In this document: in pieces, positions 26,366 to 36,065 of the stretch
Layout: each line of letters opens with the position of its first letter
How positions within the stretch are numbered: the first letter of the stretch is position 1
Assembly (NCBI RefSeq): GCF_014203735.1
Contig: NZ_JACHJQ010000007.1
Location: 1-64,000, forward strand
DNA from: Actinophytocola algeriensis
Lineage (GTDB): Bacteria; Actinomycetota; Actinomycetes; Mycobacteriales; Pseudonocardiaceae
Direction: 5' to 3'
Length of the DNA: 64,000 bases
Notes under the pieces: model-generated
Seen by the model: the letters and a program-made list of their open reading frames with translations, nothing else
Database searches by the model: none
Told to the model about the DNA's origin: nothing
Position numbers and translations under genes: made by a program

Positions 26366-26827
26366 CTACGGCTGAACGCGGGCGCGGTGGTTGGTGTGCT
26401 TGCGGACCGCGAAGTCGTAGGCGTCGGCCAGTAGGTCCTTCGTGGTCGCCAGCGTCGTGTCGGGGTTGATCACCGAGACCCAGTGCTGGTTGCCGTAGAA
26501 CGGGTGGGGCATCAGCGTGTCCCGGGCCGTGTAGTCGGCGTCGCAGAGCAGGACACCCTGGGCATCGCGTTCGGTCGGCGCGGTGCCCAGGTGTGCGGTG
26601 TAGGTCGCTTTCGTCAGGCCGATGTTCAGGCGGTAGGCACCCGGGCGGCTCAGGTCCGAGACCGAGTCGTAGTCGTCCCCCGTCACGATCGTCGCGAACG
26701 GGAGCCAGCGGTCGGCCGGGAGGTCGCCGTCCGGGTCGTAGGTGACGAACGTGTCGCCGTTCGCCTCCTGCAGCTGGATTCCGGTGAAGGTCTCGCTGAG
26801 GTACCGCGTCATCTCTTCGGCGTTCAT
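26366..26827 (-). CDS. DUF6194-type protein of unknown function
   Basis: 153 residues from ATG 26827 with GAAGG upstream. It contains LPFATIVTGDDYD, RPGAYRLNIGL and HPFYGNQHWVSVINPD, a set of motifs I associate with the DUF6194 family (actinobacterial MmcQ/YjbR-like small proteins). The composition is soluble and no catalytic residues are known. The stop codon touches the end of the sigma/anti-sigma operon on the other strand, so the two units are convergent without a visible terminator. Confidence 0.75.
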   Translation of the reverse strand: MNAEEMTRYLSETFTGIQLQEANGDTFVTYDPDGDLPADRWLPFATIVTGDDYDSVSDLSRPGAYRLNIGLTKATYTAHLGTAPTERDAQGVLLCDADYTARDTLMPHPFYGNQHWVSVINPDTTLATTKDLLADAYDFAVRKHTNHRARVQP

Positions 26828-26958
26828 ACCTTCAAGCGTCTCATTGAACTCCTTTGGTGGACTTTTCCACGCTCGTGCGCTGGAGAGGCCGGGAAAACCC
26901 TCAAATCGGAGTGGAACGCCTGCCGGACACGGGCGACCAGACCCGTGGCCGAGACCCG

Positions 26959-27612
26959 CTACTCCGGTCCGATCAGCACGCGGAGCGGGACGTCCGCCGC
27001 ACTGGTCAGGACGCGTTCCGCGGCGGTGAAGGCGGCCGGGTCGGCGTTCGGGTGCGGGATCGCGACGCACCGCAGCCCCGCGGCCTTCGCGGCGGCGACC
27101 CCGTGGACGGTGTCCTCGAACGCCAGCGCGCGCTCGGCGGGAACCCCCAGCCGCTCCAGTGCCAGCAGGTACACACCCGGGTCCGGCTTGTGGGTGCCGG
27201 CCTCGTCGCCGCAGGCCAGCAGCTCGAAGCGGTCCAGGTAGCCGACGCGGGTGAGGTGGTCGACCACCCAGTCGCGGGGCGAACTGCTCGCCACCGCCAG
27301 CCGGATGCCCAGCTCACGGGCCTCGTCGAGCCAGCGGGCGATGCCGGCCGCCAGCTCCAGGGTGGCGTGCACCTCCCTGCGGTACGTGAGGCGGGTGTCG
27401 TGGGCCTCGTCCTGGTCGAACGCGGGACCGACGGCGGCGGCGAGCTTCGCGTACCGCTCGGCGATCACGTTCCCGCCGTGCTGCGCGAAGAACGTCGACA
27501 CGTCCAGCTCCAGCCCGTACTCGCGCCACAGGTACTGCCACACCCGCAACGACGCCGTCTCGGTATCCATGAGCAGGCCGTCGAAGTCGAACACGAGCGC
27601 GTCGGTCCCCAT
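26959..27612 (-). CDS. HAD-superfamily hydrolase (phosphoglycolate/beta-PGM-like)
   Basis: 217 residues. Motif I is VFDFDGLLMDTE (nucleophile Asp), motif II VASSSPRDWV, motif III around HKPDPGVYLLALERLG, and motif IV AFEDTVHGVAAAKAAG. The helical cap between motifs I and II marks the subclass I enzymes that remove phosphate from small sugars or glycolate phosphate. The substrate is not clear. The start ATG 27612 has only a weak ribosome site. It is divergent from the RsbW-like gene with 41 bases between the starts. Confidence 0.9.
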   Translation of the reverse strand: MGTDALVFDFDGLLMDTETASLRVWQYLWREYGLELDVSTFFAQHGGNVIAERYAKLAAAVGPAFDQDEAHDTRLTYRREVHATLELAAGIARWLDEARELGIRLAVASSSPRDWVVDHLTRVGYLDRFELLACGDEAGTHKPDPGVYLLALERLGVPAERALAFEDTVHGVAAAKAAGLRCVAIPHPNADPAAFTAAERVLTSAADVPLRVLIGPE

Positions 27613-27653
27613 GTTCGGCAGTATGCCGGGCACGACGGCCGGAAACTGGGAGA

Positions 27654-28106
27654 ATGGCGTCCGTGCCACCGCCCCTGGACCTGGTTCTCGCCGCCGACTG
27701 GGTTTCCCCGTCCATCGCACGGGACAAGGTGCGCAGGTGGCTGAGAGCCAACGGCTGGACTCCCCCGCAGATGGACGACATCGTGCTGGCCATCAACGAG
27801 GCGGTGAGCAACAGCATCGAGCACGGCTACGGCATCGGTGCCGAGGACCCCGCGGGGGCCGGCACGGTCGAGCTGCGCGGTGAGATCGCCGACCACCACG
27901 TCACGTTCACCGTGCGCGACAAGGGCGTGTGGCGCCCGCCCGTCGACGACCCGAAGAGCACGCGGGGCCAGGGCCTCCGCCTCATGCGCGCGTGCGTGGA
28001 CCAGGTGACGATCGACGCCACCGACGAAGGCACCACGGTGGTGCTGCGCGGCAGGCCGCTGCAGGACGGTCAGGACCCCTCGAGCGCGGAGGACAGGTCG
28101 GAGTAG
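27654..28106 (+). CDS. RsbW-like anti-sigma factor kinase (HATPase_c_2)
   Basis: 150 residues. The GHKL ATPase boxes are visible: N box INEAVSNSIEHGY, G1 box VRDKGVWRPP, and G2 box TRGQGLRLMRA. Such small kinases bind a sigma factor and phosphorylate STAS antagonists on serine, the core of partner switching. The gene runs head-on into a STAS gene and their 3' ends overlap by 37 bases. It opens a signalling island that continues to 36.4 kb. Confidence 0.9.
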   Translation: MASVPPPLDLVLAADWVSPSIARDKVRRWLRANGWTPPQMDDIVLAINEAVSNSIEHGYGIGAEDPAGAGTVELRGEIADHHVTFTVRDKGVWRPPVDDPKSTRGQGLRLMRACVDQVTIDATDEGTTVVLRGRPLQDGQDPSSAEDRSE

Positions 28107-28438
28107 ACCGCCAGCAGGTTGTCCAGACCTGTCACGTGGATCGGCCGGAGGGTGTCGCGGCCACCGCCGACGACCCGTAGCTTAGTGTGGTCCCCGCTCG
28201 CCTCGTGCGCGGCGACGATCGCCGACATCCCGACCGAGGCGAGGAAGGTCACGTCGGTCAGGTCGATCACCAGCACCGGCGGCCTGGACCGCAACGCCGT
28301 CGTGCACGCCTCGGCCAGGACCGGCGTCGTGACCAGGTCGAGCTCGCCCGCGACGTGCAACACCACGGCGCTGCCGCGCTGTTCGATGTCGACGGTGACA
28401 CCGAAGGGGTCGCCCGGAGGCATCGGAGCGTTGGTCAT
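28070..28438 (-). CDS. STAS-domain anti-sigma factor antagonist
   Basis: 122 residues from ATG 28438. The STAS core LHVAGELDLVTTPVL and the phospho-site loop LVIDLTDVTFLASVGMSAI place the conserved serine in the usual position. Dephosphorylated STAS proteins bind the RsbW-like kinase and free its sigma factor. The convergent 37-base overlap with the RsbW-like gene puts the two likely partners on opposite strands, so their transcripts can pair at the 3' ends. Confidence 0.92.
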   Translation of the reverse strand: MTNAPMPPGDPFGVTVDIEQRGSAVVLHVAGELDLVTTPVLAEACTTALRSRPPVLVIDLTDVTFLASVGMSAIVAAHEASGDHTKLRVVGGGRDTLRPIHVTGLDNLLAVYSDLSSALEGS

Positions 28439-28484
28439 GCACACATCTTGCCCGCGCGGCGGGAACGGCGACAGTGGTGGGCCG

Positions 28485-28934
28485 CTACCGCGCCGGCTTC
28501 TTGGCCGCTTCCGACACGCCGCCGGCGACCATCAGGACCACGCCGACGGGGATGAACACCCACCACTGCCCGAGGAAGATCGTCAGCAGGATCGCGGCCG
28601 GGATGCCGACGATGAACGCCATTCCCGCGACGACCTCGAATGCCCTGCTGGCGGGGGTCTCCACGAGGTCCTTGCCACGCCTGCGCGGCGGGCCGACGAG
28701 CTGGCCGGTCCGCTGCACGAGCTGCACGGGCGTGGCCGAGCTGAGGTCCGGGTGCGGCGCTGGCAGGTCGGTGAACAACGCCTCCAGGTCACCCCGGGTG
28801 CGCGCGACGGCGGCGCGGCCGCAGCGCTCCTCGTACTCGCCGAGGTCGAGCCGTCCGGTGGCCATGTGCACACCCAGTGCGGTGACGGCCTCGTCGCGCT
28901 CGGTGTCGCTCGTGCGGATGTCGGCCTGTCCCAT
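28485..28934 (-). CDS. DUF1707 (SHOCT-like) membrane protein
   Basis: 149 residues. The N-terminal DUF1707 helix-turn unit is plain (IRTSDTERDEAVTALGVHMATGRLDLGEYEER), and two membrane helices end the protein (VVAGMAFIVGIPAAILLTIFLG; WWVFIPVGVVLMVAGGV). Members are widespread in actinomycetes, act at the membrane, and have no proven function. It lies between the STAS gene and the response-regulator gene on the same strand, with gaps of about 50 bases. Confidence 0.88.
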   Translation of the reverse strand: MGQADIRTSDTERDEAVTALGVHMATGRLDLGEYEERCGRAAVARTRGDLEALFTDLPAPHPDLSSATPVQLVQRTGQLVGPPRRRGKDLVETPASRAFEVVAGMAFIVGIPAAILLTIFLGQWWVFIPVGVVLMVAGGVSEAAKKPAR

Positions 28935-28988
28935 GCCGGGATTGTATGGCGCGCACGGGTTCTGGCGTACTACCAACCGCCCGGCGGC

Positions 28989-29522
28989 TTACGACCGAAC
29001 CCGGGAGTACCGGGCCTGCGCCTCCCGCAACGCGATCGCCGCGCCCTCGCTGTCGCCGCCGCCCAGCAGTGACAGCGCCTTCGACAGCGCCTCGTGCAAC
29101 GCCATCCGCTCCACCGCCTGTGCGGTCAGCTCCGCGCTCTTGAGCCACAGCTCGATGAACACGGCCACCTTGGACCGCAGCACCCACGGGTCGAACGGCT
29201 TGGTGATGAAGTCGACCGCGCCGATCTGGTAGCCGCGGAACGCCAGGCGGGCGTCGTAGTTGAGCGCGGTCAGGAAGATGATCGGGATGTGCCGGGTCCG
29301 CTCGCGCTGCTTGATGTGCGTCGCGGTCTCGAACCCGTCCATGCCGGGCATCGACGCGTCGAGGAGGATGACGGCGAAGTCGTCGGTCAGCAAGCGTTTC
29401 AGCGCTTCCTCGCCGCTGGTCACCGCGACCGTCTCCACGGCGAGACCCTGCAGGATGGCCTCCAGCGCGACCAGGTTCTCCCGCCGGTCGTCGACCAGCA
29501 AGGCCTTCGCGGAAACCGTCAC
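28989..29522 (-). CDS. Response regulator (receiver domain with short helical tail)
   Basis: 177 residues from GTG 29522. The receiver domain has acidic VDDRREN, the phospho-acceptor Asp in VILLDASMPGMDG, Thr in FLTALN, and Lys in ITKPFDPW. No DNA-binding domain follows, only a helical tail of about 50 residues (ELTAQAVERMALHEALSKALS). Such stand-alone receivers relay signals by protein contact. It follows the giant hybrid kinase by 49 bases and is its likely partner. The 21-base dispersed repeat (29555-29575) sits at the junction. Confidence 0.88.
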   Translation of the reverse strand: MTVSAKALLVDDRRENLVALEAILQGLAVETVAVTSGEEALKRLLTDDFAVILLDASMPGMDGFETATHIKQRERTRHIPIIFLTALNYDARLAFRGYQIGAVDFITKPFDPWVLRSKVAVFIELWLKSAELTAQAVERMALHEALSKALSLLGGGDSEGAAIALREAQARYSRVRS

Positions 29523-29554
29523 GTCGTCACCTCGCCCGCTTCGCGGCACGGGAA

Positions 29555-29575
29555 CGCTCCGCAAGCTCCGCTCAC
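29555..29575. repeat. Dispersed 21-base repeat, copy at the kinase 3' end
   Basis: The string begins CGCTCCGCAAGCTCC and ends GCTCAC. Its exact reverse complement occurs at 51280-51300, and a shorter relative (CTCCGCAAGCTCCG core) is tripled at 33944-34033. It overlaps the stop codon of the hybrid kinase gene. Confidence 0.7.
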
Positions 29576-32500
29576 CCCGCCACCGCCCACGACGACACCA
29601 CGTCGAGCAGCTGGTCCAGGTCGACCGGTTTGGTGACGTAGTCGTCCGCACCCGCCGCGAGGCTCGCCTCCCGGTCCTCCGGCATCGCCTTGGCGGTCAG
29701 GAACACCACCGGGGTCTGCGCGCCGGCGGGCAGCTGCCGGATGCGCCGCGTGGTCTCGTTCCCGTCCATGTTCGGCATCATCGCGTCCATCAGGACGATG
29801 TCGACCTCCGGGTGCTCGCCGAGCAGCCGCACCCCGTCGGCGCCGTTGTCCGCGTACAGCACGGACATCCCGTGCAGTTCCAGCGCACTGGTCAGCGCGA
29901 ACGCGTTCCGCACGTCGTCGTCGACGAGCAGGACGGTCACCCCGGTCAGCTCGCGGGCGACCGCGGGCACCCCGACGGCGGGTCGCAGGATCGGGGTGCC
30001 GATCGAGGGCAGCCCCTCCTCGGTGGTGGCGAGCGGGGTGAGCCGTTTCGGCGCGACGCCGGGCAGCATCACCGGCACGAACAACGCGAACGTCGAGCCG
30101 GCGCCCAGTGTGGACTCCACGGAGATCGAGCCGCCGAGCAGCCTGGCCAGCTCCTTGGAGATCGACAGGCCGAGCCCGGTGCCGCCGTAGCGCCTGCTGG
30201 TGGTGCCGTCGGCCTGCTGGAACGCCTCGAAGATCATCTCGAACTTCTCGTCGGAGATGCCGATCCCCGTGTCCCGCACGGAGAACTCGACCGCGTCGGC
30301 GCCCTTCGGCGAGACGGTGAGCCTGACCGTGCCGCGCTCGGTGAACTTCACCGCATTCGACAGCAGGTTGCGCAGGATCTGCCCGAGCCGCTGCGCGTCG
30401 GTGACCACCGACGCCGGTGTCCCGTCCTCGACCAGCACCTCGAACGCCAGGCCCTTCTCCTCGGCCTGCGCGCCGAACGCCCGCCGCGCGTCGGCCACCA
30501 CCTCCGCGAGGTCCACGGTGCCGGGTTCGATCGTCACCCGGCCCGCCTCGATCTTCGACAGGTCGAGGATGTCGTCGATCAACGCGAGCAGGTCGGTGCC
30601 CGCGTTGTGGATCGTCGTGGCGAACTCGATCTGCTTCGGCGACAGGTTCTCGTCCGGGTTGTCCGCGAGCAGGCGGGCCAGCAGCAGCAACGAGTTCAGC
30701 GGCGTGCGCAGCTCGTGGCTCATGTTCGCGAAGAACTCGGACTTGTACTGGCTCGCGAGCGCGAGCTGCTGCGCGTTCTCCTCCACGCGCCGCCGCGCCG
30801 CCTCGATCTCCAGGTTCTTGATCTCGATGTTGCGGTTCTGCTCCCCCAGCAGCGCAGCCTTGTCCTCCAGCTCCGCGTTGGTGCGCTGGAGCTCCGCCGA
30901 CTGGTTCTGCAGCTCCGCCGCGAGCCGCTGCGACTGGCCGAGCAGCTCCTCGGTGCGCAGGTTCGCGCGGATCGTGTTGATCGCGACGCCGACGGTCTGC
31001 ACGAGCCGTTCCAGGAACGCCAGGTGCAGCTCGGAGTAGTCGCCGACGGACGCGATCTCCAGCACGCCGACCGGTTCGCCCTCGACCAGCACCGGCACCT
31101 CGGCCAGCGCGGACGGCGTGAACGTGCCCATGCCGGACCGGATCGGGGTGAAACCGGCCCGCGAGTCGCGCACGACGATCGGCTGCTTGGTCACCCCGGC
31201 CTGCCCGACGAGGCCCTCGCCGTGGCCGAAGCTGACCTGGACGTCGTCGGTGCCGAGACCGTAGGACGCGGCGAGCCGCCACTCCGGGACGCCGCCGTCG
31301 GCACCCAGGAAGAACGCGCCGGCCTGGCCGTTCACCAGCGGCACGACCTCGTTCATGATCATCTGGCAGACGGCGGTGAGGTCGCGCTGGCCCTGCAGCA
31401 GACCGCCGATGCGGGCGAGGTTGGAGTCGAGCCAGTTCTGGTTCGCGTTCTCCGCCGTGGTCTCGCGGAGCGTCACGATCATCTGGTTGATGTTGTCCTT
31501 CAGCTCGGCGACCTCGCCGCTGGCCTGCACGCCGATCTGCTGGGTCAGGTCGCCGCGGGTCACGGCCGTCGACACGCCCGCGATCGCGCGGAGCTGGATG
31601 GTGAGCGTGGTCGCGAGCTGGTTCACGTTCTCGGTCAGGTCGCGCCAGGTGCCCGCGACCCCCTTCACCTGCGCCTGACCACCCAGCTTGCCTTCCGTGC
31701 CCACCTCACGCGCCACGCGGGTGACCTCGTCCGCGAACGACGACAGCTGGTCCACCATGATGTTCACCGTCGACTTCAGCGCCAGGATCTCCCCCTGCGC
31801 GTCGACGGTGATCTTCTGCTTCAGGTCACCCTGCGCCACCGCGGTCGCGACCTGGGCGATGTTGCGGACCTGGCTGGTCAGGTTGGACGCCATGTAGTTG
31901 ACGTTGTCGGTGAGGTCGCGCCACGTGCCCGCGACGCCCTTGACCTGCGCCTGACCACCCAGCTTGCCTTCCGTGCCCACCTCACGGGCCACACGGGTCA
32001 CCTCGTCCGCGAACGACGACAGCTGGTCCACCATCGTGTTGACGGTCGACTTCAGCTCGAGGATCTCGCCCTGCGCGTCCACGGTGATCTTCTGCGACAG
32101 GTCACCCCTCGCCACCGCCGTCGTCACCTGCGCGATGTTCCGCACCTGGCCGGTCAGGTTCGACGCCATGTAGTTCACCGTGTCGGTGAGGTCGCGCCAC
32201 GTACCCGCGACGCCCTTGACCTGCGCCTGACCACCCAGCTTGCCTTCCGTGCCCACCTCACGCGCCACCCGCGTTACCTCGTCCGCGAACGACGACAGCT
32301 GGTCCACCATGATGTTCACCGTCGACTTCAGCGCCAGGATCTCGCCCTGCGCGTCCACCGTGATCTTCTGCGACAGGTCACCCTCGGCCACCGCGGTCGC
32401 GACCTGGGCGATGTTCCGCACCTGGCCGGTCAGGTTCGACGCCATGTTGTTCACGTTGTCGGTGAGGTCGCGCCACGTACCCGCGACGCCCTTCACCTGC

Positions 32501-33861
32501 GCCTGACCACCCAGCTTGCCCTGCGTGCCCACCTCACGCGCCACGCGCGTTACCTCGTCGGCGAACGACGACAGCTGGTCCACCATCGTGTTCACCGTCG
32601 ACTTCAGCGCCAGGATCTCGCCCTGCGCTTCCACCGTGATCTTCTGCGACAGGTCGCCCTTCGCCACCGCCGTCGTCACCTGCGCGATGTTGCGGACCTG
32701 GTCGGTCAGGTTCCCCGCCAGCTGGTTCACGCTCTCGGTCAGGTTCCGCCAGGTCCCGGACACGCCCTCGACCTGTGCCTGCCCGCCGAGCTGGCCCTCG
32801 GTGCCCACCTCGCGCGCCACTCTGGTGACCTCGTCGGCGAACGACGACAGCTGGTCCACCATCGTGTTCACGGTGTCCTTGAGCGCCACCATCTCGCCGC
32901 GCGCGTCGACCGTGATCTTCTGCGACAGGTCACCCTTCGCCACCGCCGTCGTGACCTGGGCGATGTTGCGGACCTGGTCGGTGAGGTTCGCGGCGAGCTG
33001 GTTCACCGCGTCGGTCAGGTCCTTCCACGTCCCGGCCACGTTCGGCACGGTCGCCTGACCGCCGAGACGGCCCTCGGTGCCCACCTCGCGGGCGACGCGG
33101 GTGACCTCGTGCGCGAACACCCGCAGCGTGTCGGTCAGCGAGTTGATCGTCTCGGCCAGCTCCGCGATCTCGCCGCGCGCGCTGACGGTGATCTTGCGGG
33201 ACAGGTCGCCGCGGGCGATGGCCGTCGCCGCCGTCGAGATCGACCGCACCTGGTTGGTCAGGTTGGACGCCATCGTGTTCACCGAGTCGGTGAGCGCCCG
33301 CCAGGTGCCGGACACGCCGTGCACGTCGGCCTGACCACCGAGAATCCCCTCGGTGCCCACCTCGCGCGCCACCCTGGTGACCTCGTCGGCGAACGACGAC
33401 AGCTGGTCCACCATCGTGTTCACGGTTCGCCCGATCCGGTCGAACTCGCCCCGCAGCGGCCTGCCCTCGATCTCCAGGGCCATGTGCTGCGAAAGGTCAC
33501 CCTCCGCGACGGCCGCGATCACGCGGGCGATCTCCGAGGTCGGCCGGGCGAGGTCGTCGATCAGCGAGTTCACCGCCGCCGCACCGGACGCCCACGCCCC
33601 GTCGAGCTGGTCGGAGTCCATCCGCTCCAGCATCCGGCCCTCGCGGCCGACGACCCGGCTGATGCGCAACAGGTCGCGGTTGCGGCGCTCCTGCAGCTCC
33701 ACCACCGAGTTGAAACCGTCCACGACCTGGCCCGCGAGGCCGGTCCGACGTGCGAGGCGCACGTCGAACTGACCTTTGCGGACGGCGGTCGTCGCCGCCA
33801 CGAGCTCCTCCAGCAGACCGTCGAGGTCGTGCTGGGGGGCCGTGACGTCTGGTGCGGCCAT
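29572..33861 (-). CDS. Giant hybrid histidine kinase with tandem HAMP repeats, GAF, HisKA, HATPase and receiver domain
   Basis: 1,429 residues from ATG 33861 (GGAGG upstream). About nine HAMP-like units of 92 residues fill the first 830 residues (each with [19 protein letters not shown] and [21 protein letters not shown]). A GAF domain (about 860-1000), a coiled coil, the phospho-His in [12 protein letters not shown] (near 1050), the ATPase domain (NLLSNAVKF near 1170, GTGLGLSI) and a C-terminal receiver with Asp in [13 protein letters not shown] (near 1357) follow. No membrane helix is seen, so the sensor is probably cytoplasmic, like the HAMP-chain kinases of fungi group III type and actinomycete relatives. 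Neighbouring PP2C and STAS genes suggest input into stress signalling. Confidence 0.93.
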   Translation of the reverse strand: MAAPDVTAPQHDLDGLLEELVAATTAVRKGQFDVRLARRTGLAGQVVDGFNSVVELQERRNRDLLRISRVVGREGRMLERMDSDQLDGAWASGAAAVNSLIDDLARPTSEIARVIAAVAEGDLSQHMALEIEGRPLRGEFDRIGRTVNTMVDQLSSFADEVTRVAREVGTEGILGGQADVHGVSGTWRALTDSVNTMASNLTNQVRSISTAATAIARGDLSRKITVSARGEIAELAETINSLTDTLRVFAHEVTRVAREVGTEGRLGGQATVPNVAGTWKDLTDAVNQLAANLTDQVRNIAQVTTAVAKGDLSQKITVDARGEMVALKDTVNTMVDQLSSFADEVTRVAREVGTEGQLGGQAQVEGVSGTWRNLTESVNQLAGNLTDQVRNIAQVTTAVAKGDLSQKITVEAQGEILALKSTVNTMVDQLSSFADEVTRVAREVGTQGKLGGQAQVKGVAGTWRDLTDNVNNMASNLTGQVRNIAQVATAVAEGDLSQKITVDAQGEILALKSTVNIMVDQLSSFADEVTRVAREVGTEGKLGGQAQVKGVAGTWRDLTDTVNYMASNLTGQVRNIAQVTTAVARGDLSQKITVDAQGEILELKSTVNTMVDQLSSFADEVTRVAREVGTEGKLGGQAQVKGVAGTWRDLTDNVNYMASNLTSQVRNIAQVATAVAQGDLKQKITVDAQGEILALKSTVNIMVDQLSSFADEVTRVAREVGTEGKLGGQAQVKGVAGTWRDLTENVNQLATTLTIQLRAIAGVSTAVTRGDLTQQIGVQASGEVAELKDNINQMIVTLRETTAENANQNWLDSNLARIGGLLQGQRDLTAVCQMIMNEVVPLVNGQAGAFFLGADGGVPEWRLAASYGLGTDDVQVSFGHGEGLVGQAGVTKQPIVVRDSRAGFTPIRSGMGTFTPSALAEVPVLVEGEPVGVLEIASVGDYSELHLAFLERLVQTVGVAINTIRANLRTEELLGQSQRLAAELQNQSAELQRTNAELEDKAALLGEQNRNIEIKNLEIEAARRRVEENAQQLALASQYKSEFFANMSHELRTPLNSLLLLARLLADNPDENLSPKQIEFATTIHNAGTDLLALIDDILDLSKIEAGRVTIEPGTVDLAEVVADARRAFGAQAEEKGLAFEVLVEDGTPASVVTDAQRLGQILRNLLSNAVKFTERGTVRLTVSPKGADAVEFSVRDTGIGISDEKFEMIFEAFQQADGTTSRRYGGTGLGLSISKELARLLGGSISVESTLGAGSTFALFVPVMLPGVAPKRLTPLATTEEGLPSIGTPILRPAVGVPAVARELTGVTVLLVDDDVRNAFALTSALELHGMSVLYADNGADGVRLLGEHPEVDIVLMDAMMPNMDGNETTRRIRQLPAGAQTPVVFLTAKAMPEDREASLAAGADDYVTKPVDLDQLLDVVSSWAVAG
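31620..33450 (-). repeat. 276-base tandem DNA repeats encoding HAMP units
   Basis: Near-identical segments recur at an exact 276-base step (for example around 31688, 31964, 32240 and 32516), each encoding 92 residues. Units nearer the 5' end of the gene (above 32.8 kb) diverge more. The near-identity at DNA level indicates recent unit duplication or gene conversion within the gene. Confidence 0.85.
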
Positions 33862-33943
33862 GAGTCGCCTCCAGTAGTTCGCGCTTGCACAGGAGTCTAC
33901 GGACGTGGGTGATTCGGACCGGGAACGAGCAGGGAGCAGAACG

Positions 33944-34033
33944 GATGCTCACTCCGCAAGCTCCGTCGAACCTGATGCTCACTCCGCAAGCTCCGTCGAA
34001 CCTGATGCTCACTCCGCAAGCTCCGTTCGACCC
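33944..34033. repeat. Three tandem 30-base repeats between kinase and phosphatase genes
   Basis: Units at 33944-33973 and 33974-34003 are identical; the third (34004-34033) differs in its last bases. Each contains GCTCACTCCGCAAGCTCCG, related to the dispersed 21-base repeat found at 29555 and 51280. It lies in the 213-base divergent interval between the hybrid kinase and the SpoIIE phosphatase, where both promoters should be. Confidence 0.85.
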
Positions 34034-34074
34034 CATCACCACCGTCCGTCCCCACCACCGGCAGACTGCTGACC

Positions 34075-36051
34075 GTGCGGTTCAAGCGACGTGCCAGGTT
34101 CCCCGGTGATGCCGGTGCGCCCAGTTCCGCGCGCCGGTTCGTCCGGGCCGCGCTGACCGAGGCCGGGCTCGACGAGCTGGCCGGCGACGCGGTGCTGCTC
34201 GTCAGCGAGCTGTGCGAGAACGCGGTGCTGCACGCGGGCACCGGCTTCGCGGTCGACGTCGCCGCGGACGGCGTCGAACTCACCCTGTCGGTCACCGACC
34301 AGGGCTCGACGCCGATGGAGCTGCGCAGGTCCGTGCCACCGGCCCCCGGCACCCGCCGCGCCTCCCACGGCCGGGGGCTGGTGCTGGTCGACGGGATCGC
34401 CGCCGCGTGGGGCAGCAGGCACGACAGCGACGGGCACCACGTGTGGTTCACGCTGCGGGCCACCGCCCCGGCTCCTGTGACGCCCGCGCCCGTCGCGTCG
34501 CCGGAGTGGGTATGGCCCGACCCGGACACCGCCCGCTGGCTGTTGCACCTGCCCGCACCGCCGTCGCCGCTGCCGGTCCTGGTCACCGAGCTGCTCCGCC
34601 GCCTGTGCGACGTGCTCGATGCCTCCGGCGGCGCGGTGGTGCTGGCGGACGACACCGGTGAGGACCTTCTCGCCACCTACGGCGAGAAGGCGGGCGACGA
34701 CGTGGTGACCGTGCCACTGCCGCTCGAGCCACCGAGGTCCGGGCGCCTGGCCGTGTACACCGGCGTCGCGGACGCCGCAGAGCTGGCCGCCCTGACCGCG
34801 CAGCGCGTCACGCTCGCCGTCGAAGCGGACAAACAGCACAGCGCGGACCGCGAGCAGTGGCTGTGGATGTCGTACCTGGCCGAGGCGACCGAGATGTTCG
34901 GCAACTCCCTCGACGTGCGGCTGACCGCGGCGATCGTGCCGCAGGTGCTGGTTCCTCGGCTCGGCCGGTGGTGTGCGCTGCACCTGCTGGACGACCGGGG
35001 CAGGCTGCGGCTCGAGGCGCTCACCCATGTGCGCGAGGACGAGCTGAACGAGCTGCGGCTGGAGCTCGCGCCGCTCACCGAGGCCGACGGCGCGCTGACC
35101 ACCCTGCTCGCCGAGCGCACGCAGGCCGCCGGGCTCGGCTCACCCCTCGACGCGGTCGCGGTGCCGCTGCGGGTCGGTGGCCGCGCCATCGGCACGGTCA
35201 GCGTCGGCAGGCCCGTCGACCGCGTGCACCGGCCCGAGGAACTGCTGATCCTCACCGAGCTCGCCCGCCGCGCCGCGCAGTCGCTCGACAACGCGCAACG
35301 CGACAGCGCGCACGCGGCGACGTCCCAGGCGCTGCAGCAGGCGCTGCTCCCCCGCGCGCTGCCGACCGCGGAGGGCGTGCGGTTCGCGGCCGCGTACCTG
35401 CCGGTGAGCGCGGGTGCGGACGTGGGCGGCGACTTCTACGACGTGCTGGCGCTCAGCCCGGGCCGCTGGCTGACGGTCGTGGGCGACGTGTGCGGCAAGG
35501 GCCCGCGCGCCGCCGCCCGCACCGGCCTGGTCCGGGACGTGCTGCGTGTCCTGCTGCGCGACGGCCAGCCGCTGGACCGGACCTTCGAGCTGCTCAACGA
35601 GATGATGCTGGAGGCGGGCGACCCGTCCCAGTTCGCGACCGTCGCGCTGGCGCTGATCACCCGCCAGGACACCACGCCGGTGTCGCTGGCCGTGGAGCTG
35701 GTGCTCGCAGGCCACGAACAGCCCGCGCTGGTGCACGGGGACGGAACGGTCAGCTACCTCGGCACGCACGGCAGCGCGGTCGGGCTGGTGCGCCGGTTCG
35801 CGGTACACCCGACCCGGCACGTGCTGATGGCGGGCGACACGCTCGTGTTCTACACCGACGGCGTGACCGAACACCGCCGCGGCGTGGACCTGTTCGGTCC
35901 GGACCGGCTCGCCGACGCACTGCGCCGTGCCTCGCCCCGCACCGCGGACGGCGTCATCACGGCGGTGCGGCAGGCCGTCGACGACTTCTCCCCCGAGCCG
36001 CACCGCGACGACATCGCGATCGTGGCCGTGCAGGTCCCCTCACAGGCGTAG
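34075..36051 (+). CDS. SpoIIE/PP2C-type serine phosphatase with HATPase and GAF domains
   Basis: 658 residues from GTG 34075. The N-terminal HATPase-like domain (about 1-130) has ELCENAVLHAG and SHGRGLVLVDG. A GAF-like middle (about 260-420) is followed by the PP2C/SpoIIE domain (about 430-655) with metal-binding ADVGGDFYDV, VGDVCGKGPRAA, LVFYTDGVTEHRR and HRDDIAIVAVQV. It would dephosphorylate STAS antagonists. A STAS gene follows 14 bases downstream, so kinase, phosphatase and substrate are all encoded here. Confidence 0.93.
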   Translation: MRFKRRARFPGDAGAPSSARRFVRAALTEAGLDELAGDAVLLVSELCENAVLHAGTGFAVDVAADGVELTLSVTDQGSTPMELRRSVPPAPGTRRASHGRGLVLVDGIAAAWGSRHDSDGHHVWFTLRATAPAPVTPAPVASPEWVWPDPDTARWLLHLPAPPSPLPVLVTELLRRLCDVLDASGGAVVLADDTGEDLLATYGEKAGDDVVTVPLPLEPPRSGRLAVYTGVADAAELAALTAQRVTLAVEADKQHSADREQWLWMSYLAEATEMFGNSLDVRLTAAIVPQVLVPRLGRWCALHLLDDRGRLRLEALTHVREDELNELRLELAPLTEADGALTTLLAERTQAAGLGSPLDAVAVPLRVGGRAIGTVSVGRPVDRVHRPEELLILTELARRAAQSLDNAQRDSAHAATSQALQQALLPRALPTAEGVRFAAAYLPVSAGADVGGDFYDVLALSPGRWLTVVGDVCGKGPRAAARTGLVRDVLRVLLRDGQPLDRTFELLNEMMLEAGDPSQFATVALALITRQDTTPVSLAVELVLAGHEQPALVHGDGTVSYLGTHGSAVGLVRRFAVHPTRHVLMAGDTLVFYTDGVTEHRRGVDLFGPDRLADALRRASPRTADGVITAVRQAVDDFSPEPHRDDIAIVAVQVPSQA

Positions 36052-36065
36052 AAAGGAACACCCCA

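Noticed and set aside
29260-33912. A 1,550-codon open frame on the plus strand
   Set aside because: It is the antisense of the HAMP hybrid kinase; the kinase strand shows full domains and third-position GC bias, while this frame is Arg/His/Val-rich noise.
33944-34033. CRISPR-like or phage att repeats
   Set aside because: Three directly adjoining repeats without spacers, no integrase or cas genes.
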